Positions 43,748 through 56,900 of a stretch of 64,000 nt of DNA are shown in pieces. The notes below the pieces were generated by a model that had not been told where the DNA came from, ran no database searches, and saw only the letters and a program-made list of their open reading frames with translations. The position numbers and the translations under genes are program-made. The stretch lies in the NCBI GenBank assembly GCA_026873275.1, contig JANTUC010000007.1:682001-746000 (forward strand). Direction: 5' to 3'. Numbering within the stretch: position 1 is the first letter of the stretch; every line of letters starts with the position of its first letter. The stretch comes from Pseudopithomyces maydicus (taxonomy: Eukaryota > Ascomycota > Dothideomycetes > Pleosporales > Didymosphaeriaceae).

Positions 43748-46700
43748 ATGTCTCTGCCCCAGCGACCAGACGCCTCGTCGCCGCGGCGGGACCAGCGACA
43801 TGTCTTTCGGGAGAACACCTCCTCGCGACGCCGCCGCACCTCCGACGTGGAGAACACGCGATCGCACGAGAACACCCCGAGCAAGAACGGAGCATACTCG
43901 CTGACCTCCCGCCCGCTGCCCTCGCCAGGCACCCCCGTGCCCATGGACCGCGACCCCATGATGGCTGCTCCCCACGGTTCGCGCTCCATGGAGCTTGGCC
44001 GGAAGCGCAGCCTCGTCCGCCCCGAGCGTCAACGCATTGACGAGAACCACCCAAACTACCACTACCGCAAGCACGCCAAGAAGATGCATGTCCATCCCTC
44101 CACCACCGGCAATGACCCCATCCGCGAGAGCAGGGAAGAGTATCTGGAGTCCGAGACGGTCAGCTCCGACAGCACCGACCTCAAGCCCCCACACCTTCGC
44201 AACGCTTCTGCGGGCGGCTACAACGACAAAGATGCCCCTCTGGATGACGACGATGCCCGTCCGCAAAGAAGACTCACTCGGAGTAAGACGGCCGAGAAAC
44301 TGGAGAGGCAGCGACAGAAAGAGAAGGATGCTATGCGTCCACCGAGTCTGTGGAACGTCTACTGTGCCATCATCACCTTCTGGTGTCCCGATGTCGTGCT
44401 CAAATGCTTTGGAAAGGTTCAAAAGGCCCAGCAGCGCGCCTGGAGAGAGAAGATGGGCTTGGTCAGCATCATCCTCACCATCATGACCATTGTCGGCTAT
44501 CTCACCTTTGGATTCACCGAAACTGTTTGCCCGTCTGGGGGAAGCACCCGCCTGCAAGTCAACAAGGTGGATCTCGGATATCTGATCATTCACGGCAAAG
44601 CCTACAACCTGCTGAACTCACGCCATCCCAGAGCTTTTGGTATCCAACCCGGACAGAACGTACTGTTCGATCTTCCAGAGAAGAATGGAGGAAAAGATGC
44701 GAGTTTCTTGTTCCAGAATGTGAACGGAGACTGCAAAGGACTGATCAATCCTGCCCGTAATTCCGACGTACCGACTAACGCGAACGGCGACATGGCGTGG
44801 TACTTCCCGTGTAATCTGTTCAACCAGGATGGTTCTACCAAACCGAACCAGACTGTGGGCCGCTACCTCGGATATGCATGCCACACATCATCTATCAGCC
44901 GAACAGCTTACTACGACATGAACAGCGCTGGAGACGTCTACTTCACTTGGAACGACATCAAGAACAGCAGCCGTAACCTCATGGTTTGGGGTGGCGATGT
45001 CTTGGACTTGGATTTGCTTCAGTGGTTCAACAAAACTCAAGTCGACGTACCGGATAGCTTCGAGAAACTCCGGACGAACCCCGCTGTAAGAGGTGTAGAC
45101 GTGACTCGTGCGTTCTCCTCCAGCGCCGACAAACAACTCGCAAAGTGCTTGACCCAGATCATCAAGGTCGGATCTATCGATACTGAGAGCATTGGCTGTA
45201 TCGCCTCTAAAGTTGTTCTCTATGTTTCACTGGTCTTCATTCTCGCCATCGTCACCGCCAAATTCGTACTGGCTCTAGCTTTCCAATGGTTCCTCTGCAG
45301 GCGGTTCGGTGCTACCAAGACTTCTCTGGGAGCGGTCGATTCAAAGGAGAGGAAAAAGCAGATCGAGGAATGGAGTGACGATATCTACCGACCTCCGCCA
45401 AAGCTGATGGATCCTGCAGGCCCTGATAGAAGCAGCAAGCGTGGCAGCATCCTTCCTTCCACTTCCAGGTTCACCAGCCCATACTCCATGGAGAAGAGCG
45501 CCAAAACGCGCGCTCCCCCAACGACAATGACCAGCCAAAGCGCTTCGCGTGCTCTGTCGAGCTATGGTGGCAGCGGAATGTACAAGCAGCTGAACTCTAG
45601 CCATGGAACTCTGCCCGCGGACGTAAAGTCACCAGGACATGCCAGCCGGTCGAGCCTTTTCCTTTCTGGGACAACCGAGCAATATCGCTCCAGCGTTCTG
45701 GGCGAATCGGAAGGACCTGGACCTGCCGGTTTTATTCACGATGCTGTTGTACCTCAACCACCTACTGAGTGGCAGCCTTTCGGCTACCCGTTGGCTCACT
45801 CCATTTGCTTGGTCACCGCGTACTCTGAGGGAGCTGAAGGTCTTCGAACCACACTTGATTCCATTGCTACTACCGACTACCCCAACAGCCACAAACTGAT
45901 CTTGGTCATCTGTGACGGTATGATCAAGGGTGCTGGAGAAGACTTGACTACCCCTGAAATCACTCTTGCTATGATGAAGGACCACGCTGTGCTACCCCAT
46001 GAAGTGCAACCATTCTCTTACGTTGCTGTTGCAAGTGGTTCCAAACGTCACAACATGGCAAAGGTATACTCTGGATTCTACGACTACGGCGAGGACACTC
46101 GCATTCCTACCGAAAAGCAGCAACGTGTCCCCATGATGGTCGTTGTCAAGTGCGGAACTCCTGACGAGAAGAAGAACTCCAAGCCCGGTAACCGTGGAAA
46201 ACGCGACAGTCAAATTATCCTCATGTCGTTCTTGCAAAAGGTCATGTTCGATGAGCGTATGACCGAACTGGAGTTCGAGATGTTCAACGGCATCTGGAAG
46301 ATCACCGGAATCTCTCCTGACTTTTACGAAATCGTTCTGATGGTTGACGCTGATACAAAGGTTTTCCCTGACTCTCTGACCCACATGATCTCCGCCATGG
46401 TTAAGGACCCTGAGATTATGGGTCTCTGTGGTGAGACAAAGATCGCCAACAAGCGAGACTCATGGGTGTCCATGATTCAGGTATTCGAGTATTTTATCTC
46501 TCACCATTTGTCCAAATCCTTCGAATCTGTTTTCGGTGGTGTTACCTGTCTTCCCGGATGTTTCTGCATGTACCGCATCAAGGCTCCTAAAGGCGGTCAG
46601 AACTACTGGGTTCCTATCCTTGCCAACCCGGATGTCGTCGAGCACTACTCGGAGAATGTGGTCGATACGTTGCACAAGAAGAATCTGCTTTTGCTCGGCG

Positions 46701-47554
46701 AGGATCGATACCTGTCCACCCTGATGCTCAAAACGTTCCCGAAACGCAAGCAAGTCTTTGTGCCACAGGCCGTCTGCAAAACCACGGTGCCGGAACAGTT
46801 CAAGGTGCTTCTGTCGCAGCGTAGGCGATGGATCAATAGTACGGTCCACAATCTGATGGAGTTGGTGCTCGTCCGAGATCTTTGCGGCACTTTCTGCTTC
46901 AGCATGCAATTCGTCGTCTTCATCGAACTTATCGGTACCCTGGTTTTGCCTGCTGCCATTGCTTTCACCTTCTATCTTAGTAAGAAACATGACCCCCGTC
47001 CCAACGTCGCGTTGTACTGACTTTGTTTAGTCGCAATCTCCATCAAAGCCGCCGTGTTACACACTGCTGCGCCGGTTATCCCGCTCGTACTACTTGCTCT
47101 TATCCTGGGTCTCCCAGCCGTTCTCATTGTGATTACTGCTCACCGTTGGTCGTACGTGGCGTGGATGTTTGTCTATCTATTGTCTCTGCCTGTCTGGAAT
47201 TTCATCCTCCCCACGTATGCGTTCTGGAAGTTTGATGACTTCAGCTGGGGTGACACCCGCAAGACTGCAGGCGAGAAGACCAAGAAGGCGGGTCTGGAGT
47301 ACGAGGGCGAGTTTGACAGCAGCAAGATCACCATGAAACGATGGCACGATTTCGAAGCAGGTAAGTGGGCAGCAATGCAGCAAACATGGCGAGGGAGCAT
47401 GGACATTTGCTGACTTGTGGGTGCAGAGCGGAGACTGAAGACGCCGACCAACGCCGGGTGGTCGCAGCAAAGCACGACGTCGGCGGGCGGATGGCCGCCA
47501 CCCATGCCACAGGCGGCATCGCAGCACGGCTACGATTCAAACTACGACTACTAG
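43748..47554 (+). CDS. CHS3: Class IV chitin synthase (Chs3 type)
   Basis: A processive family 2 glycosyltransferase polymerising UDP-GlcNAc into cell-wall chitin; plasma membrane and chitosomes. Exons are 43748..46979, 47031..47360 and 47427..47554, giving 1,229 residues. A basic disordered N terminus leads into two helices (IITFWCPDVVLKCFG, IILTIMTIVGYLTFGFTETVC), a cytochrome b5-like segment (INPARNSDV to DVYFTWNDIKN) and another helix near 45220. The catalytic core follows: LVTAYSEGAEGLRTTLDSI, VDADTKVFPDSL, GEDRYLSTLML and SQRRRWINSTVHN. Further helices run across intron 1. No myosin motor domain, so not class V or VII. The symbol follows the yeast ortholog type; fungal numbering differs. 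ATG 43748 was chosen over the upstream GTG at 43715. Its known activator SKT5 is the next gene upstream, on the opposite strand. Confidence 0.95.
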
Positions 47555-49219
47555 ATTTCATTGTAAAGTACTCGCTACCGACCCCCGTTGGGGAAGCAAA
47601 AGAGACGGCCCCGTTGTGCAACAACATGGAGCATTATTTCTACCGCATCGCTACGGCTGGCGTGTTGCATTCTCGAGGTGTTATGGGCCTACCCGTTTTC
47701 CCAAGTGTTCTTCATAGGTTATTTCCTCCGGGCATATGTACGTATTGTAAAGGGTACGAGGCGTGGCATGTATAGTAGCCATGTCGTCTTTAGTCATAGT
47801 GGTAATTATTCATTTCAACAGCTGCCGTGATTGCTTAGGTGCATGTCTATAGATGCCAGATCCATCCGTCCGGTGCTTCGCTTAGCTGGGGACCTCGTGT
47901 GGTTGCAAAGGGAGGCCAGGGTGAGGTGGTGCACGGCAGCGAGCTGTGGCCCAGGGCACCATGGCGTGAGGAGGACACTCTGGGGGTCGCACAGAGGGCC
48001 GGCGAAGCGGCCTCTTTGGCTTCTGCGCACAGCACGCTTGTGCCACGGTGCTCAGCCCGACAGCTGCGTATTCTTCCCGATGTGGAGGTGAGGGATCGCT
48101 TCTTGAGGCTGCGCCGCTGCGGAGAGGTCGTACGGGCACAGTCGTGGACCAGTCAAACGGGGGAGGGAGGGAGGGGTGGTGACGAGGGGGAGGAGGCATG
48201 GGGACGGAAACGGTGGAGAAGGGTCTTGGTCTGTGGGTAGGTGGTGGGTGGGTGGAGGACGTTGTGGGGAGGGGGTGGTAGGAAGGAGGGGAGGGAGGGC
48301 AGGGAGATCAGCGATGCTTGACGTGACCTTCACCTTGCCCTCAGCGACGTGACCCATGGCCTTTTCCCCTTCATATGGCATGGCGAGGAAACGCTTCACG
48401 GTCAAATTGCGGCCACGGGTGCTGGGCAGTCGATGGGTGGTTGCGGTTCCGCGGTCGAGGTGCCAGAGCAGTGGTGGGTGTACTGCCATGTGTCGCTGTG
48501 TAGCGCGCGCAAGGAAGGGAATGGCTTCCCCGCTTTTCGTGGATGATGCTCGTTGCGCAGTGCAAAGAGGTGCCTTGCCGTGGTGGTACCGGCTGTCTGC
48601 GCACGCTGCTCCCATGAGCCCACTCCACCCGTTGGGCTCGACGCGGGCTGACGCAGAGGCGAGCTTGGGCAGAGGGCGCGCCTCGGGTGCGGTCTGGAAG
48701 GCGCTCAGCGCCGTATCAGACGTGCTCAGCTGCATGTCGTCGTCCGGCCCCCAGACGACAGACGGGCGCCCGTTGCGCTGAGCAGCCTTCTGACGTGGGC
48801 TCTGGTCTCCCGCTCTCCCGCTCTCCCGCTTTCGCCACGGCCTCGGCAGCTCCATTGGGGCCATCGACACCACTACTCGGGACTCGAGGCAAGGAACGGC
48901 CAGGCGCCCACGCTCACACAGAAACAACAAAGACACTGCAGCAGAGCTGACCGCCGCCCAATCACCGCCGCAGCCATCGCCGGGCCCAATAATCGCTCAA
49001 CTCCCGAGCGTGCATGTCCACGCAGCAAGACAGCCGCGCCCCCCCCCCACATCTTGCCCTCACAGCCACTCGCCGACGCAGAGGGAGACGCACCCTTCAA
49101 GGCTTCGCATGTCGTAGCCGTTGCGCGCAGGACGCTGCTCTCGCCGACGTTCCTGCCTTCTAGAAGCCGCCGCCGTGTAGCCCACCTGCCCTCACCCCGA
49201 CCTCTGAATCAGCTGTCGC
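47555..49219. other. Intergenic, 1.7 kb, GC-rich, no convincing gene
   Basis: Contains a 294-codon minus-strand ORF (48052-48936) that is Pro/Arg-rich and has overlapping ORFs in other frames; judged an artefact of high GC. The right end should hold the WD40 gene promoter. Confidence 0.45.
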
Positions 49220-51272
49220 ATGGTCGGACAGCTCGCCATGGCCAGCGAGGGCCCTGAGGAGCAGCACCAAGACCACCTCCTGCCGTCCTTCACCGCGCTG
49301 ACCTCTGCCCTCGGCACCCTGGCCTACCCGGAGCCCTACACGCCCGGCGAGATGTCTGCCGCCGAGACCCTCGCTGCCCTCTCCGACAGCAGGCCGTCGA
49401 CGAGCCACACCGCCGACCAGTACCTCCACGATGACGACGACGGCGACGGCGACCACGAGGAGGGCGGCATCTCGCTATTCGATGGGGTCGAGACAATCCA
49501 ACACCATGGCTATGTGTCCTACCAGGCGTCGGCACCACCGCAAACGGCACACGACGTGCAGGACTTCCCGGCCGACATGTTCGACTTCCTGGGCGCCGTC
49601 GACGAGCCTCCTCCAGCGCCCCCACCTGCAATCGATTTGAGCGTCTTCCACAATGCCCAATCATACACGCCGCACACGGCCCTCGACTACCACGCTGCTG
49701 CACTCGAGACCCTCTCGATGGATCCGGAGCCCGCGCCACCCACCATGATGCTCCCGCCTCTCCCTTTCCCCGTCAACAGTATTCCCGAGTACGACCCCAA
49801 CCCGTTGCATACCCAGATGCAGGACTACATGGCGCACGCTTACGAAGATCACCTAAATCTACAGGACAACACCGCCTTCATGAGCCCTCACCTCTTCTAC
49901 CTCCAGGCCACTTCGCATAAGGCGATTACCATGGGGTTGGAGGAGTCGGAAAGCGATCACTTGTCCGTCATCACTCGGGAAGATTTGGCAGGAGAGGAGA
50001 GGGATTATCAAGGCATCATATGGTCAAAACGCATGTTGCGGAAAGACTTCCGTCAGAAGAGAGCATCGATGGAAAGGCCCAGATTATCCCGGGCCATGCG
50101 GCAACATCGTGAGCGGCCACCCCCGATCCCGAACAACGAGAACTTTTTTCATTCCGCAGAATGGATAAGCGGCATCGACCGTGGGGGCCACATTTTCAGC
50201 TTCGCAACATCATGGCTGCTACATCGAGGCAAGACATTTACTACGCGAAGCGACTGCAAGGCATATACCATACAGATGCATGGGGATCCGACGCTCAGAC
50301 TGTCATCGACACTACCAAGCACACCGTCAATGGCAACATGTGCATGATCACTACACTTGCTGCCATGGACGATGTGCTGGTCGCTGGTGGGTTTGATGGC
50401 GAGTATGCTGTGGTAAATCTCAGATCTACCGAAGGGCCTGATACATCAATGGATGTGATACGAGACTGGGCTCCAGAAACAAAATCGTACATCACTAATC
50501 ATGTACACCTCTTCAACTCTCGATCGACCTACACTCCGCGGGCCGTGCTATCCTCAAACGATCACAGCCTCCGCGTACTCGATTGCGCAACCAACACTTT
50601 CCTTCACAAATTCCCTTTCCGCGCCGCCATCAACTGCTCAGCCACCAGTCCCGACGCCCGACTACGCGTCGTTGCCGGCGACTTCCCCGAAACACTCATC
50701 ACCAACGCCGAGACCGGCGAGGTGCTGAAAATCCTTCGTGCACACGAGGGTGACGCTTTCGCATGTGCCTGGGCAGACGACGGCATCCACGTTGCGTCCG
50801 CCGCGCAGGACGGCACCATCGCCGTGTGGGATGCACGCACCTGGAATCGCCTTGCACTCCTCCCTCCGAGCTGTCCATCCCTCGCGTACTCAAGTTCTCG
50901 CCCGTCGGCTCCGGTCCGCGCGTCCTCGTCTCCGCCGAAGCAGACGACTACGTGTCCATCATCAACGCTACCACGTTTCAGAGTAAGCAGACGTTCGACT
51001 TCTTCGGGCAGACGGGCGGTGTGGACTTTACGCCAGACGGGCAGTCGCTGTTCATCGCGAACAGCGAGTTCGGGCTCGGCGGCATCATCGAGCTGGAAAG
51101 AGCGGGTGGGTGGGACAGCAGGCGGGTGAATATGGGCGTTGAAGACGCGTACGAGGACGACGCGAAGGTGGACTGGGGCTATGAGAGCGACCTCGACGAC
51201 GATTACCGCGTGGTTCGCGGGGCAATGCAGAGAGACCGGTGGGGACTGGATGTCGGGCTTGTGGATGTGTGA
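49220..51272 (+). CDS. WD40-repeat protein (two apparent -1 frameshifts)
   Basis: A predicted beta-propeller scaffold of unknown partner. The ATG at 49220 starts an acidic, Pro-rich 280-residue N-terminal region, then a charged segment (YQGIIWSKRMLRKDFRQKR). The frame breaks at T6 (50144-50149); one more T leads into MDKRHRPWGPHFQLRN and WD-like blades: TTLAAMDDVLVAGGFDGEYA, SSNDHSLRVLD, CSATSPDARLRVVAGDFPETL, ACAWADDGIHVASAAQDGTI-AVWD. A second break at CCC (50862-50864) is closed by one C, joining LALLPSELSIPRVLKFSP to the last blades and an acidic tail. The corrected CDS is 2,055 bases, 684 residues, without introns. The ATSRQDIYYAKR segment seems characteristic of a fungal-specific WD family that I cannot name. 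Confidence 0.82.
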
Positions 51273-52374
51273 ACGAGAACTGTAGATGCACCATTGCGGT
51301 GGGAATTGGGGGGTATATATTGGGTTATCGTGATATTTTGGTATTCTACTCTTCGACAGGAAGAGCTTGTGTTACGACTGTAATGATATAGATGCTTACT
51401 TTGCGGGGGAGGGTATTCTGCTTTTTCTCAGGATGCAAGGCATCATTTCATGTTGTACGAGGGGCGCATATGCATGGATGGAAATATATCTCAAGATGGA
51501 CATAAACCCTCACGGGTTAGCGGGATCTGGATTGTACGGCGTATGTATTTAGCGATTGCAGCATATTAGACTTTTTTTGTGTTTCTGCAATTTTTTCCAG
51601 TTCCATCGTGCCGTGCTGTGACGTGACGAGACGAGACGAGACGAGACGAGATGAGATGAGATCTGTTAGTGCTACCGGGTATTCATTTTCATCATCTCCG
51701 TCCTTGTTCAGTGCTCCTACTAGTGCGCTATTAACATGTCCCGATGGAAATGACAGTGCCCAATCTTCCATTTTGCCGCTGTCGCCACCAAGTATTAGCA
51801 TTAGACCAAAGCAAAATTTGAAAAGGGGCTCCATCGTAGCGCAAGCTTGCAGGCTAAAGTGTGTTGAATTGGTCGCCGGGACACCAGCATGCGCACAGGT
51901 TAGTTAGAGCAACACCGCCGGAGACCAGAAGGTACCGGTACGTACCGTGGCCGTCATTATACACACCCATCCCAATATAGCGTTTCAACGTTCTCGACCT
52001 TGACTACCCCGGGGTGATTATCTACACCATACGCTTTGATCCCGATGGTGACAGGTGCCTGAAACCGATCCCGTTTAACAAGAGCATGCGTTTGAAACTG
52101 CGTTGACACTGGTAAACATCGGTTCCAAAAGGTATTTGTAAACTTTTGGAGATTATCTGATGTGTTTGTACTGCATGTATGCATGCTTACTATACTTGAT
52201 ATCAAATGCAGTAGTTAGGATGAAGGAAGCTGTCAGGCACTGGGCAAAAGTGGTGAGGGGGACACCGTATGCGAGCGCATTCATACATACAAATGAAATC
52301 TGATTTCTAATTTAACTATTTTTTTCTCTTCTATTTCTAAATTCTTTCTCAGCAGAACGCTAGACGTGCAATTC
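51273..52374. other. Intergenic between convergent genes, no gene seen
   Basis: 1.1 kb between two 3' ends. Contains a GACGA/GATGA microsatellite at about 51619-51661. Confidence 0.5.
51619..51661. repeat. GACGA/GATGA pentanucleotide microsatellite
   Basis: Tandem GACGA units that turn into GATGA units at the right end. The change is a single C-to-T step spread over neighbouring copies. Confidence 0.75.
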
Positions 52375-53958
52375 TCACGACGGCCTCCTCGGCGCACCCG
52401 GCGTCACCGGCGTAATAGGCCCCGTCGCACTCGCCTCGCTCGACGCCGTGCTCTTCCTCCTCTGCCCCTTCAAGCTCAAGTCGTCCATCTGCACGAGCTG
52501 CTCCTCGTCGTCCCCATGTCGGACCTCGAAGGTCTTCGTAAACGTGATGGTGTTGGCGTTTTTGCCGGAAAACGCCTCGTCTCTTCCGCCGCTGCGGGTT
52601 CCGCTCGCTGTGACTTGGTTGCCGCTCTTGAGGGCGATGGATTGGCCTGTGCCGTACTTGGCGTAGTATTTGTTTGACGTGTTGTATTGGCTGGTGTCGA
52701 GGGCGCGGGGGAAGATGCGGACGATGATTAGGCGGAGGGCTGGCATGCAGGCGCTGGGTCGAGGTTAGCTGGGGGGTATTTGAGGGGGTTCTTGGAACTA
52801 CGTACCACATGATTCCGACGTTGATTTCGATGGTCGACCAGTTACTTGCGTCGGCTTGGTCCCATGTGGGGTTCTGAGAGTTACCAAAGGTGATGAGGGA
52901 TTGGAGGCGGATGATTGAGATGATGGTGACGAAGGTTCCGACGCAGAACATGAGGGCAACCGAAAGTTTCTTCCTCCATGCCATTTTCAACTGTGACACT
53001 TGCCAGATCGGCACAGCGAGCATCCAGACGTCCAGCAAGATACTGATGATTGCGTTCGCCCAGCCCAAGGCGTTGACGTTGATACATTTCCCATTCAAGT
53101 GTTCACCATCCCACTTTTCCCAGTAATGCGAGATCGGAGTACACTGGAAGATGGCCGTCAAGACGAACGCGACTCCAGTCAGGATGTTGAATACGATGGT
53201 ACCCCAGAGGAGTTTCTGGACAGGCTTTGCGGGGAAGATCCGTTGGAAGAAGAAAAGCAGGGATAGCTTGAGCATGGCTACGTTGAAGAAGTAGAGGACC
53301 TCCATGATGTAGAACCACTTGGCAAATAAGGTGATGGTGTCGAAGGAAAGTGTCCAGACATCTTCTCCAAGTCCATGCGATATGGTGCCTAAGTCTTGTA
53401 CGATTGTTGAGGGAATGCCGAATATGAGTGTAGCGAGTATCAGATAGTCGTCCATTCCTAGATCAGATGCAGAGAATGCGGCCTTGAAAACCAGTCGAGC
53501 GACCACACATGCTGCAGATGCGACTCCCAGAGCGATATTGGTGACCTTGAGCGAGGTGTTCCGGCTCCTGGTGGGGGCGTGACATGTTGTCAGGGTCACA
53601 TTCTTCGTTGCTACTCACAGGTCAGAGGGTTACAAAATAGTGGACTTGGGGGCCTTACTGAGGGCTTGCCGTAATGTACACGTCTTGACCACGCAGGCTT
53701 CCACATTCGCGTTCAACTCTTTGTTTGTGCAAATGCACAACGCATCAGTGATCTCGCAGGTCGACTTCGAGACAGCTTCTATAAGACAAGTCACCTAATA
53801 AGTTATCAGTATAAGCTCCGAAAGGTATGATCGTATGGCCGTACCGCACAGGTAGGTAATTGTGAAATGGCGGCAGTCAAGCCAGACTCTTGCTTCTGTG
53901 CGTATCCCACCCGACTAAAAGCCAAAAGCAGGAACGGTATGCTGATCGCAATCCTCAT
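52375..53958 (-). CDS. CFEM-domain seven-helix membrane protein (PTH11-like receptor)
   Basis: A putative plasma-membrane receptor of the PTH11-like class, with an extracellular CFEM domain and a rhodopsin-like 7TM core. Exons are 53845..53958, 53659..53794, 52806..53610 and 52375..52753 (introns 50, 48 and 52 nt), giving 477 residues. ATG 53958 starts a signal peptide (MRIAISIPFLLLAFSRVGYA). The CFEM region carries eight Cys (LPTCAVTC, STCEITDALCICT, ACVVKTC, TTCHAP). Membrane helices begin at NIALGVASAACVVARLVF and include MEVLYFFNVAMLKLSLLFFFQRIFP and WANAIISILLDVWMLAVPIWQV. The tail is Ser/Thr-rich and cytosolic. Only the spliced form places the last helix (CMPALRLIIVRIFPRAL) in frame; the unspliced frame runs into a basic artefact. 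Ligand unknown. Confidence 0.92.
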
Positions 53959-56900
53959 CGTGCCATGGAGCTGCCGCATTGCGGAGCAGGATGATCCAAC
54001 GAGACGGGAGGACGCGAAATATGTAAAACTCACGAATGGTAGGGAAACAGGATGTCAATGCTGAAAGTAGTGACCATTCACGCTGCATAAGATTAATACC
54101 GGACCACAACCGCCACACAGGCGGCCCTGACCATTTCCTCCATACTTCCTTCACGTTGAAACCTGGTCCGCTAAGGATCTGTCAGGGACATCAAGGGCTG
54201 GAACAGACTGTGCTCGAGCGGGTTCGTAGCCCCACAAGGCGAGGTCAACAAGTGGGTCGACGAGGGATTCTGGGTCTTCATTCGAGTGTGCTTGCGCCCA
54301 GCATTCGAACCATAAGCCAACGACTGGGGTATGCTTGATGGTTGAATAGTAACATGCCGAATATCGAAGTTGTTCCGCATCAACATTCGAGCCGATGGCG
54401 CACAGACAAGTCCATCTGCCGGCCCACGCTCTTTGGTCGTTTCAGTGAGTGGGGCCGTAGATGGCGCGCGCCTCCAACTTCTACATAAGGGAATGCTGCC
54501 CCGTTCCTACATGCACGTAATAAACCTTTGCGGCGAAATGTCATCTGTTCGTAGGAGGTCCCCGAAGGATTTCCAGTAGAACTGGCAGGTGCTCGTACGA
54601 CAGGGGCGACAGATAGGAAAGTTAAGAAAAGCAAAAAAGAAAAGCTTATTCAGACTCTGATACCAAGATTTTTATCGAGAAATTTACAGGACCAGAATGC
54701 CCCAGTGATGTTCGACGATGGTAGTGAGTTGTTCAGTATTTCGGGTGTTGCGGAAGTAGCACGAACCTTCGCTAAGATCACCGGATCTTCCACATGCAAG
54801 GCACATCCCTTAGCGACCTCGTGTCGCTCACGCAGATCTTCCTCGCTATTCAATACCAGGGGGGAATGAGTTCATCGATAGACTGGGTTAGCGATGCCGA
54901 TGAGTTTCTCACTAGACGATGGTCTCCGTCGCGTACCGTCGACGGTGACGGCCGTTGCCACAGCGGGCAGGAACGTACCGTTAGGCGAGTAGAGTTTGGG
55001 CTCGTAGCGACAACGGACTAACTGACAATTATTAGACTGACCGATGTCCCCAAGACTTTGCTATACATGTTTTAAGGATTCCAATGTTCCAAGAACTCCT
55101 GGCTCTAGCAATCATTCCCCAGGCCTCTATTGATTATGGAACTATTAGCAGTCGAGTCAAACATCTGGCTGACAAGGTCTTCTTCTCCCGTCAACCGCAC
55201 ACCTATTTTGCCGTGCCGCACACTAACGATTATGGAGTGACTGCTGCGGAATCGAATCCCCGAGTGCACTTCTGTTCCACATTGACACCATTCAGTACCA
55301 AATTCCCATGTTTCATTCAGAACGACCCGCTATGTACCCCGCTATGTACCTCCTAGGTCTCACTCCATGAAATTGATCTGGTTCCATAACCACTATACAT
55401 CCTCGTGTTAATTTGAACCGTGGCTTCTAGAAACACGCGAGGAGGGTCGCGCACGGTAGCGCGGGGCCCCTGATCTTAGCCTCGCACATTACTCCTCTTT
55501 GCGCCTAGATGTATTTCGAAAAAGAGGCCAACTGTGCCCTACACTGTCAATGGGGCGAACTCTAACTCCTCCTACAAACATCGAATCTCTGGTTCGGTTA
55601 CAATACATCCGTTCTGCATCCTGAATGTTCTGATAATCCTCCGACCGGCACTGCTCCTGTCGTGGAATCGGATACTGGGCACCTGCGCGCGGAGATTTTA
55701 ACGATGCAATGTAATATAGCCGGAGAATTAGAATTGGCCTTGGTATACAAGGCATGCATCGTATCGGATTGTGAAGGATTGGGTGCACAACCCACGTTCC
55801 TGGTTTGTGGGACGGTTTCTCTTTGCAACGATGACCCTGCTGTCTCAGCGGCTGAACGCGTCGAAACACAAGCTGTTCATCGAACATCTTCACTCTGTAG
55901 CAAAAGGTGACAGAATCATTCCCATACATAGGACACTACTCGGTTCAGAAGGGCCGATTCCATTACATTTCGGGACCATCCGACCGAAGATCATTCAATG
56001 GCCTCCTCATTTCAATCTTTACCGGAGCCGCGTGCCGCCGCTCTGCCGAAACGGTGGCTCTCAAATACGCATGAGTGCCGTTTCAAAGCCCCTCACCCAT
56101 TAGGGCACAGTGGCACACTAGCATCGAATCAGGCAGGGGCCACTCCACCGCCAACAACGACCCATCGTGGGGGCCTGTACCCCATGGTGACATTTCATGC
56201 GGCTTACAACTCTAGAGCACGCAGATGCACGCATACTAGTACTGCTTGAAGTAGGCTCACACACGAAAACGTCGGTGCCCTTCATGCCTGGGTTCCATTG
56301 ACTCGCACAAAGTTCGACAGATTCTTGGACCCAATTCGAACATACATACGCGGTGATTGAATTGCAGAATCGCATGCAGGAGACTTGCTGGGGAAGACGA
56401 GGCTGCACTCCACCAAGCGGCTATTTGCTTGGTATCTCACCACGACCCACCTGGGGCGCAACGATGGCGTCCATCAAAAAAATATACTTCTACCTAGTCG
56501 ACGGCACGCGGTTGTAAGCGAGTCGTTATGTAGACAGTATCCACAAACCATACTTCACGTATGTACACTAAGTTTTCCCAGATGGCTTCAAGATGTGCGG
56601 TCGTTGACCCTGCGGCGAGTAATGATCCTTATCATCCGTTGCGATCAACACACACCCACATGGCATGATCGTCTGCAGGGTCTGAACGTTTTCGCATATA
56701 CAAGGATGTCCACCCCTGCAACACTGCGTGACCAAGCATGGGATTCGATTCGGCAGCAGATTTAGACCTGCAATGGACAGCATATTCATGCATCTCGTTC
56801 ACACGCTGGGGTGTCCTGAGTCACATGGTCCAAACTTTGGATCTCAGTGGGATGTCATTCCCCAGACGCTTGTACTTTCCTTTGACAGAGAATGTCATTG

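Noticed and set aside
43685..44593. 302-codon ORF antisense to the chitin synthase
   Set aside because: Lies wholly over the well-supported chitin synthase exon and shows no motif.
48052..48936. 294-codon minus-strand ORF
   Set aside because: Pro/Arg-rich, no ATG-led domain, and several overlapping ORFs in other frames. High GC explains it.
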